Notes: generated by a model not told the origin, from the letters alone. DNA of 64,000 nt from Frederiksenia canicola (GCF_011455495.1 NZ_CP015029.1:1488740-1552739), one strand, 5' to 3'. Shown: positions 23,369-33,857, counted from the stretch's first letter. Numbers and translations: made by a program.

Positions 23369-26300
23369 ATGTCTTCACTCGGTTCACTCAATATCCAACT
23401 TACTCTTGACTCTGTCTATTTTGAAAAAGGCTTGGCGAAATCAGACTATCAGGCTCAGAAATTTGCAAAAAATTTCAAGGTTGATATGGATAAAATGGCA
23501 AATTCAGCTAAGCAATTTGCAAATAGAACAACATCTTATCTCAATAATATTGAACAGGCTGCGAAGAATATCAATACGGCGACCAAATGGGAGTTTCGTT
23601 TTAGTAATATCGAGCGCTTTAAGTCGCTGGGGTCACAATTTTCGCAATATGCCGATCAATATACTCAACTTGCGAATAAATTGCAGTTAGTTACTAATAG
23701 CGAAGCTCAACACGCACGCGCAATGGCGGATGTGTATAACATTGCACTAAAAACGGCACAAAGTAGCCAAGCGACATCATCGGTTTACCAAACCTTTGCC
23801 CAAAATGCGAAAAATCTCGGCTTAGCGCAGTCCGATGTGGCGCGTTTAACCGAAACAGTATCAAAAGCCGTGGCGATTTCGGGGGCAAGCTCCGCAACGG
23901 CATCAAATGCATTGGTACAGTTTAGCCAGTCGTTGCTTATGGGGAAATTGAAAGCCCAAGAGTTTAATTCGTTGATGACCCAAACACCATCAGTGGTTCA
24001 AGCCATTGCAAAAGGTCTAGGGGTAACGACCGCCGAACTCAAAGCAATGGTCGATAAAGGCGAATTGACCGCTGAAAAAATGGTGGAAGGGCTGAAAAAA
24101 GCCGAAAGTTCCGTCAATGACCTCTACGGTAAGACTTCATCCACCATTGGTGGAGCAATGCAAAACCTATCGACTGCCGCAGAAAAATGGGTGGGCGAAA
24201 TTGACAAAACAACAGGAGCATCTGAAAAAGCGGTTAAAGTCTTAGGTTTTACTGCAAAACATTTGGATGAACTTGGTTCTGTACTCGGTATTGCTGCTGG
24301 TGGCTGGGCGCTTTACCATGGTAAAAATAAAGTTCAAGATTTCATCAAAAGACAAGCGGCAATCTCGGATGAAAAGAAAGCCATTATTGAAAAGCAGAAA
24401 GCCCAACAAGCGGCAATCGCAACGCAATTAGAAGAAAATATTACACTGGCAAAGCAAACATCGGCAAAGTTAGCCAATACCCTTGAAACTTACAACCAAA
24501 ACAAAGCCACTTTGGAAAGTATTGCTCTCCAACAGCAGAAGATCACAAAAGATCGTGAACAAATCGCCGTTGAAGTGCAAGGTGCGGCGACGCGCGCTGA
24601 ACGGATTGCGTTATCTAATCAGCTCAAAGCATTAGATGCGCAAGAAATCCAGCTAACACAGCAAAAAATCAATGCGGAAAAGCAGTTGGTGGCAACCAAG
24701 CAAGCCTTAAAAGTTGCTTATGCAGAAAATGCGTTTGCGCAAAGTCGGGCGATTGCCGGCACTGCTGCCGCAGCAACCACGACTACCGTATTTAGTCGAG
24801 TGACGGCAGCTGCAACCAATGAAATTCGCTTGATGACCGCGGCTGCAATGGCAAACCCGATTATGACTTTAGCGTTCGTCGCTGGTTCAGCCGCGGTGGC
24901 ATTTTGGGGCTTTACGGAATCACAAAAAGCAGCACGCGAAGAAGCCTTGCGTTATGCCGATTCACTTGATCAGGTCAAAGCCAAAATTGAGCAGATGACC
25001 AAGGCGCAAGTGGATGCGGAGCTGGTTCGTAATAAGAAATATATTCAGGAAGAAGAAGCTGCGTTAGAGAAGTTGATCCGAAAACAGAGTGAGTTGCAGA
25101 AATCGGTTAGAGAAAATGTTATCCGAGAGTATGATGCATTTGCAGGCATGCTGTCTGAAACGGAAAAATCAGCCGAACAGTTAGCCAAAGAGCAAGAAGA
25201 TCTCATTTTAGTGACGGAGCAAGTCGAAGAAAAGCAACGCAATTTAAACAAAGCCTATGAAAATCAACGCGATATGCAGGCGCATATCCCCATTGCCGAA
25301 CTCCGCGATCGCTTCGCCGAACTTTTCCCTAATATCGAGCAATCCAAAATCAAAGTCGATGGGCTGAATGTTTCGATTGGTGACTTTACCCTGAAACTAC
25401 CGTCTGCAACGGCAGAGGCGTTGAAGTTCTCTGGTGCAGTTGGCAGCATTGCCCAATCTGCAATCAACGCTGCACTCGCTGTTCTGCAAATGAACAATGC
25501 GATTTCGGGCAACACCAAACTAGATGCACACATTGCAGATAATGAAAAACTAATCGCAGTTTACAAAGCAAGAGCAGCAGGCAACCAAAAGCTAGCTAAT
25601 CAGTTGCAATCAGAAATCAACGCAACGCAAAAAGCCCAAAATCTGGGTATCGATCTCAATACTGATGCGGGTAAAGCCGAATTTGAGAGATTAAAGAAAT
25701 CTGAATTCGCTCTACTAGAAGCTCAGGGTAATGCAAAAGGTAGTGGGAAAGGTAAAACGCCAAAAAGCAATGATTTCCAAAAACAATTTGGCGAAATGTC
25801 TTATCGCTTATCTGAACTGAAAGCCAATGCCAAAGATATTCAGATGTTCGGTCAGGTGTCACAATATCAAGAAGTTAAAAAACTGACGGAAGATATTACG
25901 CTGAATGCAGAGAAGTATAAAAACTTCGGTATTGAAGGCGTAGAACAGCTTAAATCTTTAGCCACACAAATTGATTCGGAAAACCAGAAATTAGAAATTG
26001 CAAAATTTGGGTATGACAATACACAAAAAATCAAAGCAATGGAGTTTGAATTAACCTTGTTAGGCAAAACTCGTTCTGAACAAGAATTATTGCAGTATGG
26101 TTATCAGTTAGAGCAAGAAGCTGCAAAACTGCGAATTGGTATGACTGAAGAAAATATTGCTAAACTTGATGAAGAAATTGCAAAGTTAAAAGAGCGTTAT
26201 GCAATTTTACAGCAAGAGCAAGAAAAGAAACGTTCTGATCCTGTAGAAGGTATTAAAGCTGGATGGGCTGACATAGAAGACCGTGTAACTGATGTGGCTG

Positions 26301-26899
26301 GAAATATGCAGAACATTACTGTGAATGCGTTCAATAGTATGTCTGACGCTCTGACAGATTTTGTTTTAACGGGCAAAGGTAATTTTAGAGATATGGCGAC
26401 TTCAATCCTAAAAGATATTGCAGCAATGACCGTTAAGATGATGTTGTTTAATGCAATAAAATCAGGAATGAGTGCTTTTGGTGGTTTCTCAAATGGTGGT
26501 TTTGTTGGTGGTGATTTCGCCACAGGCGGCTACACTGGCGACGGCGGCAAATATGTGCCTGCGGGCATCGTCCACCGCGGCGAGTACGTTATCACCAAAG
26601 AAGCCACGCGCCGCATTGGGTTGGATTATCTCAACTACCTGAACTACGGCAAACGCGGTTTTGCCAGTGGCGGCGGAGTAGCAGTGCCTCGTGTGCCTGT
26701 TTCGCCTATGGTTGGCGGTTCGAGTGGAGAAACACATAACAATGTGACCATTTCGGTGCATATCGACAAAGACGGCAACACCAACACCAGCCTTGAACAG
26801 CAAGCACAACAAGGCAAGCAGCTTGGCAACCTAATTCAAGCGAAAGTGCTGGAGGTGATCGCCAAAGAACGCCGTAATGGCGGCATATTGGCACACTAA
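23369..26899 (+). CDS. Tail tape measure protein
   Basis: From ATG 23369 (GGGAG upstream) the protein has 1176 residues. The N-terminal 300 residues carry the tape measure domain (SLGSLNIQLTLDSVYFEKGL; QEFNSLMTQTPSVVQAIAKG). Long Ala/Gln/Glu-rich coiled-coils and hydrophobic segments (ANPIMTLAFVAGSAAVAFWG) follow. The end is the lambda-type C-terminal domain (FVLTGKGNFRDMATSILKDI) with Gly-rich FSNGGFVGGDFATGGYTG. It sets tail length and probably helps DNA cross the inner membrane. The last 400 bp (from about 26.5 kb) are richer in GC than the middle, again a mosaic sign. Confidence 0.95.
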   Translation: MSSLGSLNIQLTLDSVYFEKGLAKSDYQAQKFAKNFKVDMDKMANSAKQFANRTTSYLNNIEQAAKNINTATKWEFRFSNIERFKSLGSQFSQYADQYTQLANKLQLVTNSEAQHARAMADVYNIALKTAQSSQATSSVYQTFAQNAKNLGLAQSDVARLTETVSKAVAISGASSATASNALVQFSQSLLMGKLKAQEFNSLMTQTPSVVQAIAKGLGVTTAELKAMVDKGELTAEKMVEGLKKAESSVNDLYGKTSSTIGGAMQNLSTAAEKWVGEIDKTTGASEKAVKVLGFTAKHLDELGSVLGIAAGGWALYHGKNKVQDFIKRQAAISDEKKAIIEKQKAQQAAIATQLEENITLAKQTSAKLANTLETYNQNKATLESIALQQQKITKDREQIAVEVQGAATRAERIALSNQLKALDAQEIQLTQQKINAEKQLVATKQALKVAYAENAFAQSRAIAGTAAAATTTTVFSRVTAAATNEIRLMTAAAMANPIMTLAFVAGSAAVAFWGFTESQKAAREEALRYADSLDQVKAKIEQMTKAQVDAELVRNKKYIQEEEAALEKLIRKQSELQKSVRENVIREYDAFAGMLSETEKSAEQLAKEQEDLILVTEQVEEKQRNLNKAYENQRDMQAHIPIAELRDRFAELFPNIEQSKIKVDGLNVSIGDFTLKLPSATAEALKFSGAVGSIAQSAINAALAVLQMNNAISGNTKLDAHIADNEKLIAVYKARAAGNQKLANQLQSEINATQKAQNLGIDLNTDAGKAEFERLKKSEFALLEAQGNAKGSGKGKTPKSNDFQKQFGEMSYRLSELKANAKDIQMFGQVSQYQEVKKLTEDITLNAEKYKNFGIEGVEQLKSLATQIDSENQKLEIAKFGYDNTQKIKAMEFELTLLGKTRSEQELLQYGYQLEQEAAKLRIGMTEENIAKLDEEIAKLKERYAILQQEQEKKRSDPVEGIKAGWADIEDRVTDVAGNMQNITVNAFNSMSDALTDFVLTGKGNFRDMATSILKDIAAMTVKMMLFNAIKSGMSAFGGFSNGGFVGGDFATGGYTGDGGKYVPAGIVHRGEYVITKEATRRIGLDYLNYLNYGKRGFASGGGVAVPRVPVSPMVGGSSGETHNNVTISVHIDKDGNTNTSLEQQAQQGKQLGNLIQAKVLEVIAKERRNGGILAH

Positions 26900-26914
26900 A
26901 ATGTAACAAAAAAC

Positions 26915-26949
26915 AAAGCCCAGAGTGCTGCAAACGCTCTGGGCTTTTT
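26915..26949 (+). terminator. Terminator after the tape measure gene
   Basis: AAAGCCCAGAG and CTCTGGGCTTT form an 11-bp stem, loop of 11, followed by T5. Confidence 0.88.
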
Positions 26950-26963
26950 AGATCGGAGCAACA

Positions 26964-27296
26964 ATGACCTTACAAACACTCCCTTTTTGCCCGCAGCCGA
27001 ACTACGCCACGGAAAGCGAGCCGCGGCGCAAGGTGAATCAATTTGGTGATGGCTATCAACAGCGGATCGCAGACGGTTTGAATCCGTTGCAACGCAAATT
27101 TAGCCTGACCTTTAAATTGAAGCTTGAACAAGCGGTCACTTTAGACCAATTTTTTGCAAATCACGGCGGCGTGAAAGCCTTTCACTTCCGCGACAAAGCC
27201 AGCGGCAAGCTGGTAAAAGTGGTTTGCCCGAAGTGGTCGAAAAAAACAGGACGCACGCATATTGAATTCAGTTGTGAATTTGAGGAGGTGATTTAA
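26964..27296 (+). CDS. Minor tail protein M
   Basis: This 110-residue protein matches lambda M: FCPQPNYATESEPRRKVNQF, FGDGYQQRIADGLNPLQRKF and FLANHGGVKAFHFRD-like residues. It is a tail-tip component that joins the tape measure complex to L. It overlaps the next gene by one base (TAATG). Confidence 0.92.
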   Translation: MTLQTLPFCPQPNYATESEPRRKVNQFGDGYQQRIADGLNPLQRKFSLTFKLKLEQAVTLDQFFANHGGVKAFHFRDKASGKLVKVVCPKWSKKTGRTHIEFSCEFEEVI

Positions 27297-28009
27297 TGCC
27301 AACGACAATTTCTGCAAAGTTTCAACTGGAACTTTCCGCGCTGGAGCAAAACGCGCTACTTAGCCTATTTGAGGTGGATTTGCGCAATCTCACGTCTAAA
27401 TCGGGCGATCGCGGTGAATTGTATCGCTTTTACGCAGGCACGAACGAATTTCAACAGCCGATTGTGTGGCAAGGGAATACTTATCAGCCGTTCGGTGTGA
27501 AAGCCGAAGGGTTTGAATTATCGGGGCAGGGCCCAAGCAACCGCCCGACGCTGACGGTAGCAAACCTAAACGGTTTTGTCACAGGATTGGCGCACGAATT
27601 TGAGCAATGTTTGGGCGCGATTGTGCGCAGACGGCAGGTTTACGCCAAGTTTCTTGATGCAGTCAATTTCAAAGATGGCAACCGTGAAGCAGATCCACAG
27701 CAAGAGCGCGTGAGTTATTACTTAATTGAGCAGTTAAGCCATCTCACTCACGAAGTTGCCACGTTCACCCTAGCGCTGCCGACCGAAACGGACAACGCAT
27801 TGATTAACAGCCGCACAATGTTAGTGACCTGTGGCTGGGTTTACCGTTCCAGCGAGTGCGGTTACACGGGGCAACCCGTGGCGAACGAGAAAGATCAGCC
27901 CACCACCGACCCGAAAAAAGACAAATGCAGCGGCTGTTTGCGCGGTTGCCAGCTTCGCAACAACACTCGTAATTACGGTGGATTTATCGCCGTGAACAAA
28001 TTGGGCTAA
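27296..28009 (+). CDS. Minor tail protein L
   Basis: This 237-residue protein matches lambda L. The C-terminal Cys residues (CGWVYRSSECGYTG, then CSGCLRGCQLRNN) correspond to the cluster that binds an iron-sulfur centre in lambda L. It forms part of the tail tip between M and J. The order M-L-K-I-J is complete in this prophage. Confidence 0.93.
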   Translation: MPTTISAKFQLELSALEQNALLSLFEVDLRNLTSKSGDRGELYRFYAGTNEFQQPIVWQGNTYQPFGVKAEGFELSGQGPSNRPTLTVANLNGFVTGLAHEFEQCLGAIVRRRQVYAKFLDAVNFKDGNREADPQQERVSYYLIEQLSHLTHEVATFTLALPTETDNALINSRTMLVTCGWVYRSSECGYTGQPVANEKDQPTTDPKKDKCSGCLRGCQLRNNTRNYGGFIAVNKLG

Positions 28010-28013
28010 AAAA

Positions 28014-28775
28014 ATGAAAATACCAAACAATCTAAAACAAACAATCCTGTCCTATTGCAAAACCGCAGAGCCGAATGAAGCCTGCGGTTTTGTTGTTTTG
28101 GGCTACCAAACGGGTGAGCCGCAGTTTTTGCCGTGTGAGAACGTGGCGCTTGACTCTGAAAACTATTTTGAAATCTTGCCAGAGGATTTTATCCGCGCGG
28201 AGCAACAAGGTGAAGTTGTGGCGGTGGTGCATTCGCACCCGAACGGCGAGATGCACTTGTCGATTGCCGACCGCCAAATGCAAGACAACGTTCAACTGGA
28301 TTTCTGGCTGGTCTGTAACAGCGATTTGCAAAATTTTCCCGTGATCCGACCGCTTGTAGGGCGGGAGTTTGTCCACGGGCAGACAGATTGCTACACCATT
28401 TTCCGCGATTTTTACTATTTGGCGGGGGCAGATTTGCCCGATTTTGAACGAACGGACGAATGGTGGGTAAAAGGTGGGGATTTGTACCTGCAAAATATAA
28501 CACGCCACGGCTTCAAGCGGTTAGATCCTGCCGAAAATTTGCAAATTGGTGATGTGATTTTGATGCAAGTCGGTGCCGATGTGCCGAACCACGCGGGTAT
28601 TTATCTAGGCAATCAAATGGTGTTGCACCACAGCCCAAAACGGCTTTCAAAACGGGATTTATACGACGGTTACTGGCTAAAACATACACACAGCATTTGG
28701 AGATTTGAACAATGGTCACAGTTAGATTTTACGGTGCCCTTAAATCATTTGGCGAAGTCTTTCAGCTTGATGTAA
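28014..28775 (+). CDS. Tail assembly protein K (JAMM plus NlpC/P60)
   Basis: This 253-residue protein has two enzymatic domains. An N-terminal JAB/MPN metalloprotease-like domain has the zinc motif VVHSHPNGEMHLSIAD. A C-terminal NlpC/P60 domain has the catalytic Cys in GQTDCYTIFRD and the His in DVPNHAGIYLG. It is needed for tail-tip assembly and may cut peptidoglycan during DNA entry. Its 3' end overlaps gene I by 64 bp. Confidence 0.94.
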   Translation: MKIPNNLKQTILSYCKTAEPNEACGFVVLGYQTGEPQFLPCENVALDSENYFEILPEDFIRAEQQGEVVAVVHSHPNGEMHLSIADRQMQDNVQLDFWLVCNSDLQNFPVIRPLVGREFVHGQTDCYTIFRDFYYLAGADLPDFERTDEWWVKGGDLYLQNITRHGFKRLDPAENLQIGDVILMQVGADVPNHAGIYLGNQMVLHHSPKRLSKRDLYDGYWLKHTHSIWRFEQWSQLDFTVPLNHLAKSFSLM

Positions 28776-29359
28776 AGGACACCGCCGAAGCGTTGCGTGC
28801 GCTCTTTTCGCAGATACCGAAGCTGCGCCAAACGGTACAGCAAGGGTTCTACAAAATTCGCATTGGGCGGCAGTATCTCGACAATCGTTACATCGAGCAG
28901 GGGTTGTTTTATCGGCTTAAAGCGGGAATGACGATCCACGTTACGCCTGTGGTCGCAGGGGCAAAGAGAGCGGGCGTATTCAATTTAGTTGTCGGAGCAG
29001 TGCTTGTTGCGGCTTCTTGGTATGCGGGCGGTGCGGCTGGTTGGGGATATTTAGGTGCATCAGGCTATGGTATGGCAACGATGGGAACCATGGTTGGGGT
29101 ATCAATGATGTTGAGTGGCGTATCCCTAATGCTGACTAAAACGCCTTCATTGGATGGAGTCGGTAGTGATGCGGAGAAAAAACAGTCCACAGCTTTTAGC
29201 GATATCCAAAATATGGCAGCACAGGGTCAGCCAGTGCCGATTGCAGTAGGGCGAATTCGTTGTGGTTCACGGATTATTTCGCAGGGCGTAGAAACCTACG
29301 ATGCGGAAAGTGAAAGCGAAAAAGCATTAGAACAAACAGTAGGATTCAGTAAGGGGTAA
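28712..29359 (+). CDS. Tail assembly protein I
   Basis: This 215-residue protein matches lambda I: VRFYGALKSFGEVFQLDV and AEALRALFSQIPKLRQ at the start. A Gly/Ala-rich hydrophobic stretch follows (about 88-145), then FSDIQNMAAQGQPVPIAVGR at the end. It is an assembly factor for the J-containing tail tip. The gene begins within the K gene, as in lambda. Confidence 0.9.
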   Translation: MVTVRFYGALKSFGEVFQLDVKDTAEALRALFSQIPKLRQTVQQGFYKIRIGRQYLDNRYIEQGLFYRLKAGMTIHVTPVVAGAKRAGVFNLVVGAVLVAASWYAGGAAGWGYLGASGYGMATMGTMVGVSMMLSGVSLMLTKTPSLDGVGSDAEKKQSTAFSDIQNMAAQGQPVPIAVGRIRCGSRIISQGVETYDAESESEKALEQTVGFSKG

Positions 29360-29361
29360 TT

Positions 29362-32300
29362 ATGGGTGGAAGTAGTGGTGGTGGCGGACATACGCCATAC
29401 GAAGCACCAGATAGTGGGCGCTCAAAACAGCGCGTGCGTATTGTCGAAGTGGTGTCTGAGGGAGAAATTCAGGGGTTAGTTGATGGAGTGAAATCCGTCT
29501 ATTTGGATAATACCCCGATTCAAAACCAAGATGGCAGCTATAACTTTACCAACATTCACGCCGAGGGGCGAATTGGTACGCAAGATCAAGCCGTGATGAA
29601 AGGATTTCAAGCCACTGAAAAAGAAGTGGCGGTCAGCACAGAAATCCGCAAAAAAACACCTCTCACGCGCACGATAACCGATCCTAAAGTCAGTCGTTTG
29701 CGTTTGACTTTGGGCGTGTCTTCTCTCTTTCAGCAAGAGGATAACGGGGACACTTATGGTTCTGCGGTTGATTTTAAAATTACCATTGGTGGGAACGTGT
29801 ATTCGCTTGGCATTCAGGGCAAATACAGCTCACAGTATCTGCGTAACTTGGTGATCGACCATTTGCCACCTGTGCCGTTTACGGTCAAAGTAGAGCGCGT
29901 GCAAGAGGATTCCAGAAGCCAACGGTTACAAAACAAAACCCTATGGGCAAGCTACACCGAAATTATCGACACCGAATTTGCCTATCCAAATACCGCATTG
30001 GTTGGGATTAAATTCGACTCGGAATATTTTTCCAATATCCCGACCCGCAGTTATGAAATCTACGGCATTAAAATCAAAGTGCCGAGTAACTACGACCCTG
30101 AAACGCGTACTTATGGAAAGCTTTGGGACGGTACATTCAAAATTGCTTACAGTGACAATCCCGCGTTGATTTTGATGGATATTGTCACTAACAAACGTTA
30201 CGGTTTAGGGCAACGCTTGGGCGAGTTTGGGGTGGATAAATGGGCAATTTACCAAGCAGCGCAATATTGTGACCAGATGATCCCCGACGGTTTTGGCGGA
30301 ATGCGTCCTCGTTTTACTTGTAATGTGTGGATGACGGAGCAGCGCTCTGCCTATGATGTGATCAACGACATCTGTTCCATTTTCCGCGCAATGCCCGTGT
30401 GGAACGGGACAGAATTAACTGTCATTATGGACAGACCCAGCGACCCAGTTTGGACTTATACCAATGCAAACGTGATCAACGGCGAATTTTCGCGTCAGTA
30501 TTCTGCGGTTAAGGCGCGTCATAACGCAATCCAAGTGGAATATCAGGACGCCGCGAACAATTACGAAAAAACGATTGAATACGTTTCAAACGATGACGAT
30601 ATTCGCAAATATGGGCTCAATCTGAAAAAAGTGGTGGCGTTTGGCTGTACCAACCGTGGTCAGGCTTACTGTACGGGTCGCTGGATTTTAGAAACTGAAT
30701 GCCTTGAAACCGAAACAGTGACCTTTAGTGTGGGGGCGGAAGGCTTAATGCATATCCCAGGGGATATTATTCAAGTTTCCGACAACCACTATGCAGGCAC
30801 GGAGATTGGCGGGCGGATGGTGGCAGTCAGCGGCCGCAATGTGACCCTTGATCGTGACATCCGTTTGGACGGTAACAGCTACTTCAGCTATATCAATGCC
30901 GAAGCGAAGTATAGCCACATCAAAATCAGCAAGGTAAATGGCAAGGTGATCACTCTCGATCGTGAGCCTGTCGGTTTGGCGGAAATGGGGGTGTGGTCGC
31001 TTTCTACCCAGAAAATCCGTTCACGCCTCTATCGGGCAATGACCATTACAGAAAATGACAACGGCAGCTACACCATCGTGGCACTGCAACACGAACCGCA
31101 GAAAGAAGCGATTGTGGATAACGGCGCGGTATTCGAACCTGTTTCCACCACGGCACATCTTGCCCCCAAAGTGGAGCATTTGGATGTCGATGTGGGCGCA
31201 GGTAAAGCACGTATTGGCTGGCAAGCAAGCAGTGGTATTGGCACGCTCACTTATGATGTCCGTGTTCTCAAAAGCGGCAAACTCTACGCTTTCCATAAGG
31301 GCTTAGACAATCCCGAATTGACATTGGACGATTTACCGAACGGCTCGTATGAAATCATCATCCAAGCCAAAAACGCCAAGGGTCAGCTAATCAGCGAAAA
31401 AAGCAAACCCTTCACCGTTGACCGCCCACCGCTCCCGCAGAACGTGCAAGTCGTTGGCGGCTTGAGTGATATTTCGTTGTCGTGGGGCTATGTTGATGAT
31501 TTCACCCAAACGGAAATTTGGGCGAGCGAAACGGACGACATCCGCACCGCAAAACGCGTGGCGAAAGTGTTGGCGAGTTTTTACGCTCACACCGTTGGTG
31601 CAAATCAAACCCGCTACTACTGGCTACGCCACACACGCGGGCAGAATGTGGGTGATTTTGCCCAGCAGCAAGGTTTGCGCGGTGAAACGGGGACCGACAT
31701 AGACGAAGAAATGCGCGTGCTCAACGAAAAATTGAGTGAGCCGATCATCAATAAAGTATTTGATGTGGCTGCCCCTGCTCGTCAACTTGAGATGATTAAG
31801 GTTGTCCCGAACATTGCCAACAAAACGCAATTCTTGGGTCATACTTTGCTTAAAAACCAAACCGACAATCGTCTATACAAATGGAATGGACGTAGCTACG
31901 AATTCAGCACCCCATCCAGCGAAATTGACGGCAAAATCCTACCTGCACAGTTGGCGGATATTCCTACCAGCAAACTGTCGGGACAGATTAGCGATAATCA
32001 AATTCGCAATGTCAGTGCGAACAAGCTGGCGGGTGTGGTATCTGTCAATCAGCTTGCACCGATTCCGACCACCAAGCTCACTGGGCATATTGCTGCACAT
32101 CAATTGGCAGCAAACAGTGTCAGCACAAACGCCATTCAAGCGGGCGCAATCGGTACGCAGCAATTAGCAGCGAATGCGGTTGTCGCGAGTAAAATCGCTG
32201 CTAACTCTATCGCTGCGAACCATATTCAAGCCAATACGATTAGCGCGGGTAAGATTGCGGCAAATGCGGTAGAAACTGGGCATATCAAAGCAGGCGCAAT

Positions 32301-33645
32301 CCGCGCCAACCACGTTGCAGCGGGTGAACTCACCGCGGATAAATTGGCAATTGGGCTTGGAGGAAACCTCCTGACTAACCCGATTTTTGCTAATCCAACG
32401 AATGGTGTACCGTATGGATGGCACATTTGGGATGAAATTTCGATAGGAAAGCGCGGGGAAAGACGGTGTTTTCAAGATCCTGTTTGGGGATTGGGACGTG
32501 ATGGCTATTTACCGACTGAAAATGTAATTCGGTATTCGAATGAATATGATGTTGATGGAAAACGCACTCTTCTATTTCAAGGTCTTCCACTTACTGCATC
32601 AAAGTGGTACATCGTCTCTGCGTATATGGGAAATCATAGTTCACAAAAGGTTGAAATTTATGTGGACTTTGTTGGAAATGGCCAGGTTGTTGGCACGGTA
32701 AGACAGGATTGCAGAGCGAATAAAAGATTTAGAGGCATTCAAGATGCTGATCGGGTTTTTATCAAGTTCCGAATGCCTGCAAATGCCCAATACGCAAAAA
32801 TCTATTTTATCATGCACAACCGTGTGAGAACAGCTAGCGAGTCTGCCACAATGTTTGTCGCTCGCCCGATGCTCGAAGAATGCACCGAACATACCCGTGA
32901 GCCAAGCCCGTGGCAAAATGCAGGCGTGACCGCGATTCACGGTGGCAGTATTGTGACCCAAAGCATTACTGCACAACAGCTTGCTGCAGGTTCGGTGACA
33001 ACCGAAAAATTGGTGGCGGGAGCCGTGCAAGCGAGCCACATCGCTGCCAACACGATTGGTGCACAGCATATCCAAACGCGTTCTCTGTCAGCGGATAAGC
33101 TCAATATTCAGAGTTTGTCGGCAGCAAGTTCGGTTTTGGGACGAGTGAATGCAGGGCATATCACGGGTTCAACCATTGAAGGTAATACCATTCGAGGTGG
33201 CACAATTTCGGGAACTACCATTAATGGCGGCTCAATTAACGGGGTGACAGGTACGTTTAATGGCAATATCTATGCTGCAAATTTAATTGATGATACAGCT
33301 CAAGCATTTACACTAAGACATAACCAAACCTTAACAATCCCTCCTTTTGGCAAGAAAAGGGTGATTCTTATTCCTGCTTGTTTTTGTACTGTTAGGGCTG
33401 GTTATGCGTCTGGTAGTGCAGCGGCTTCAGTATCTGCAACAGCAACCGTAACTATTAGTAGTACCGCGGGAGGAAACGTAAGAGGAAATGGGACTGCAAC
33501 TGGTAGTGGTAATAGCAACAGTGTTTTTCTATCTGGTTTTTTTGTTGTGAATGCAAATGTTGCAACAAAAATTAGCTACACCTCATCAATTTATGGCAGT
33601 GGTTCTGTATCTTGTCCAGACATTCCTATCATTGCTATTTGTTAA
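29362..33645 (+). CDS. Tip attachment protein J (host specificity)
   Basis: This 1427-residue protein is the central tail fibre. The N-terminal 600 residues match the J tail-tip core (RVRIVEVVSEGEIQGLVDG; NKRYGLGQRLGEFGVDKW). Fibronectin-III-like domains follow around residues 610-780. A repetitive region rich in ANxIxA/AxxLxA motifs lies at about 860-1000 and again at 1190-1270, probably a beta-helical or triple-stranded fibre shaft. The tip carries a Gly/Ser/Thr-rich sequence that should bind the host receptor. The last 120 residues are the part most likely to set host range. Confidence 0.95.
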   Translation: MGGSSGGGGHTPYEAPDSGRSKQRVRIVEVVSEGEIQGLVDGVKSVYLDNTPIQNQDGSYNFTNIHAEGRIGTQDQAVMKGFQATEKEVAVSTEIRKKTPLTRTITDPKVSRLRLTLGVSSLFQQEDNGDTYGSAVDFKITIGGNVYSLGIQGKYSSQYLRNLVIDHLPPVPFTVKVERVQEDSRSQRLQNKTLWASYTEIIDTEFAYPNTALVGIKFDSEYFSNIPTRSYEIYGIKIKVPSNYDPETRTYGKLWDGTFKIAYSDNPALILMDIVTNKRYGLGQRLGEFGVDKWAIYQAAQYCDQMIPDGFGGMRPRFTCNVWMTEQRSAYDVINDICSIFRAMPVWNGTELTVIMDRPSDPVWTYTNANVINGEFSRQYSAVKARHNAIQVEYQDAANNYEKTIEYVSNDDDIRKYGLNLKKVVAFGCTNRGQAYCTGRWILETECLETETVTFSVGAEGLMHIPGDIIQVSDNHYAGTEIGGRMVAVSGRNVTLDRDIRLDGNSYFSYINAEAKYSHIKISKVNGKVITLDREPVGLAEMGVWSLSTQKIRSRLYRAMTITENDNGSYTIVALQHEPQKEAIVDNGAVFEPVSTTAHLAPKVEHLDVDVGAGKARIGWQASSGIGTLTYDVRVLKSGKLYAFHKGLDNPELTLDDLPNGSYEIIIQAKNAKGQLISEKSKPFTVDRPPLPQNVQVVGGLSDISLSWGYVDDFTQTEIWASETDDIRTAKRVAKVLASFYAHTVGANQTRYYWLRHTRGQNVGDFAQQQGLRGETGTDIDEEMRVLNEKLSEPIINKVFDVAAPARQLEMIKVVPNIANKTQFLGHTLLKNQTDNRLYKWNGRSYEFSTPSSEIDGKILPAQLADIPTSKLSGQISDNQIRNVSANKLAGVVSVNQLAPIPTTKLTGHIAAHQLAANSVSTNAIQAGAIGTQQLAANAVVASKIAANSIAANHIQANTISAGKIAANAVETGHIKAGAIRANHVAAGELTADKLAIGLGGNLLTNPIFANPTNGVPYGWHIWDEISIGKRGERRCFQDPVWGLGRDGYLPTENVIRYSNEYDVDGKRTLLFQGLPLTASKWYIVSAYMGNHSSQKVEIYVDFVGNGQVVGTVRQDCRANKRFRGIQDADRVFIKFRMPANAQYAKIYFIMHNRVRTASESATMFVARPMLEECTEHTREPSPWQNAGVTAIHGGSIVTQSITAQQLAAGSVTTEKLVAGAVQASHIAANTIGAQHIQTRSLSADKLNIQSLSAASSVLGRVNAGHITGSTIEGNTIRGGTISGTTINGGSINGVTGTFNGNIYAANLIDDTAQAFTLRHNQTLTIPPFGKKRVILIPACFCTVRAGYASGSAAASVSATATVTISSTAGGNVRGNGTATGSGNSNSVFLSGFFVVNANVATKISYTSSIYGSGSVSCPDIPIIAIC
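31960..32355 (+). repeat. Degenerate repeats in the fibre shaft of J
   Basis: The protein repeats short units such as KLSGQISDNQI, QLAANSVSTNAI, KIAANSIAANHI and HIKAGAIRANHV over about 130 residues; a second block is at about 32950-33120. The repeats are degenerate at DNA level, so unit slippage is not expected to be frequent. Confidence 0.7.
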
Positions 33646-33659
33646 TTACAGGAGGACTT

Positions 33660-33821
33660 ATGAAAAAAATTTTATTTTCATTCATCTTTATTAGTTTTTT
33701 AACTGCGTGTTCAACGCAATTTAAATCGGATTACACTACCAAGCCAACATTTTGTTATCAGCTTGCCCCACAAGAGCAAGCGCCAGGTAAGAATTGTATA
33801 GGTTCTGGTGGACATCAGTAA
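33660..33821 (+). CDS. Small prophage lipoprotein
   Basis: From ATG 33660 (GGAGGA upstream) a 53-residue lipoprotein: KKILFSFIFISFLTAC is a clean signal ending in a lipobox Cys17, followed by a short mature part with two Cys. The longer frame from 33612 starts inside J. A tail-proximal lipoprotein could act in superinfection exclusion like Cor, but this is inference from size and position. Confidence 0.65.
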   Translation: MKKILFSFIFISFLTACSTQFKSDYTTKPTFCYQLAPQEQAPGKNCIGSGGHQ

Positions 33822-33832
33822 CTATCGTCAAG

Positions 33833-33857
33833 ACCGCTCGTAAGAGCGGTTTTCTTT
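33833..33857 (+). terminator. Terminator after the small lipoprotein
   Basis: ACCGCTC and GAGCGGT with loop GTAA, followed by TTTCTTTT. Confidence 0.82.

Noticed and set aside
28032-28508. Minus-strand frame of 158 codons opposite gene K
   Set aside because: K has two intact catalytic domains on the plus strand; the opposite frame shows no recognisable protein features.
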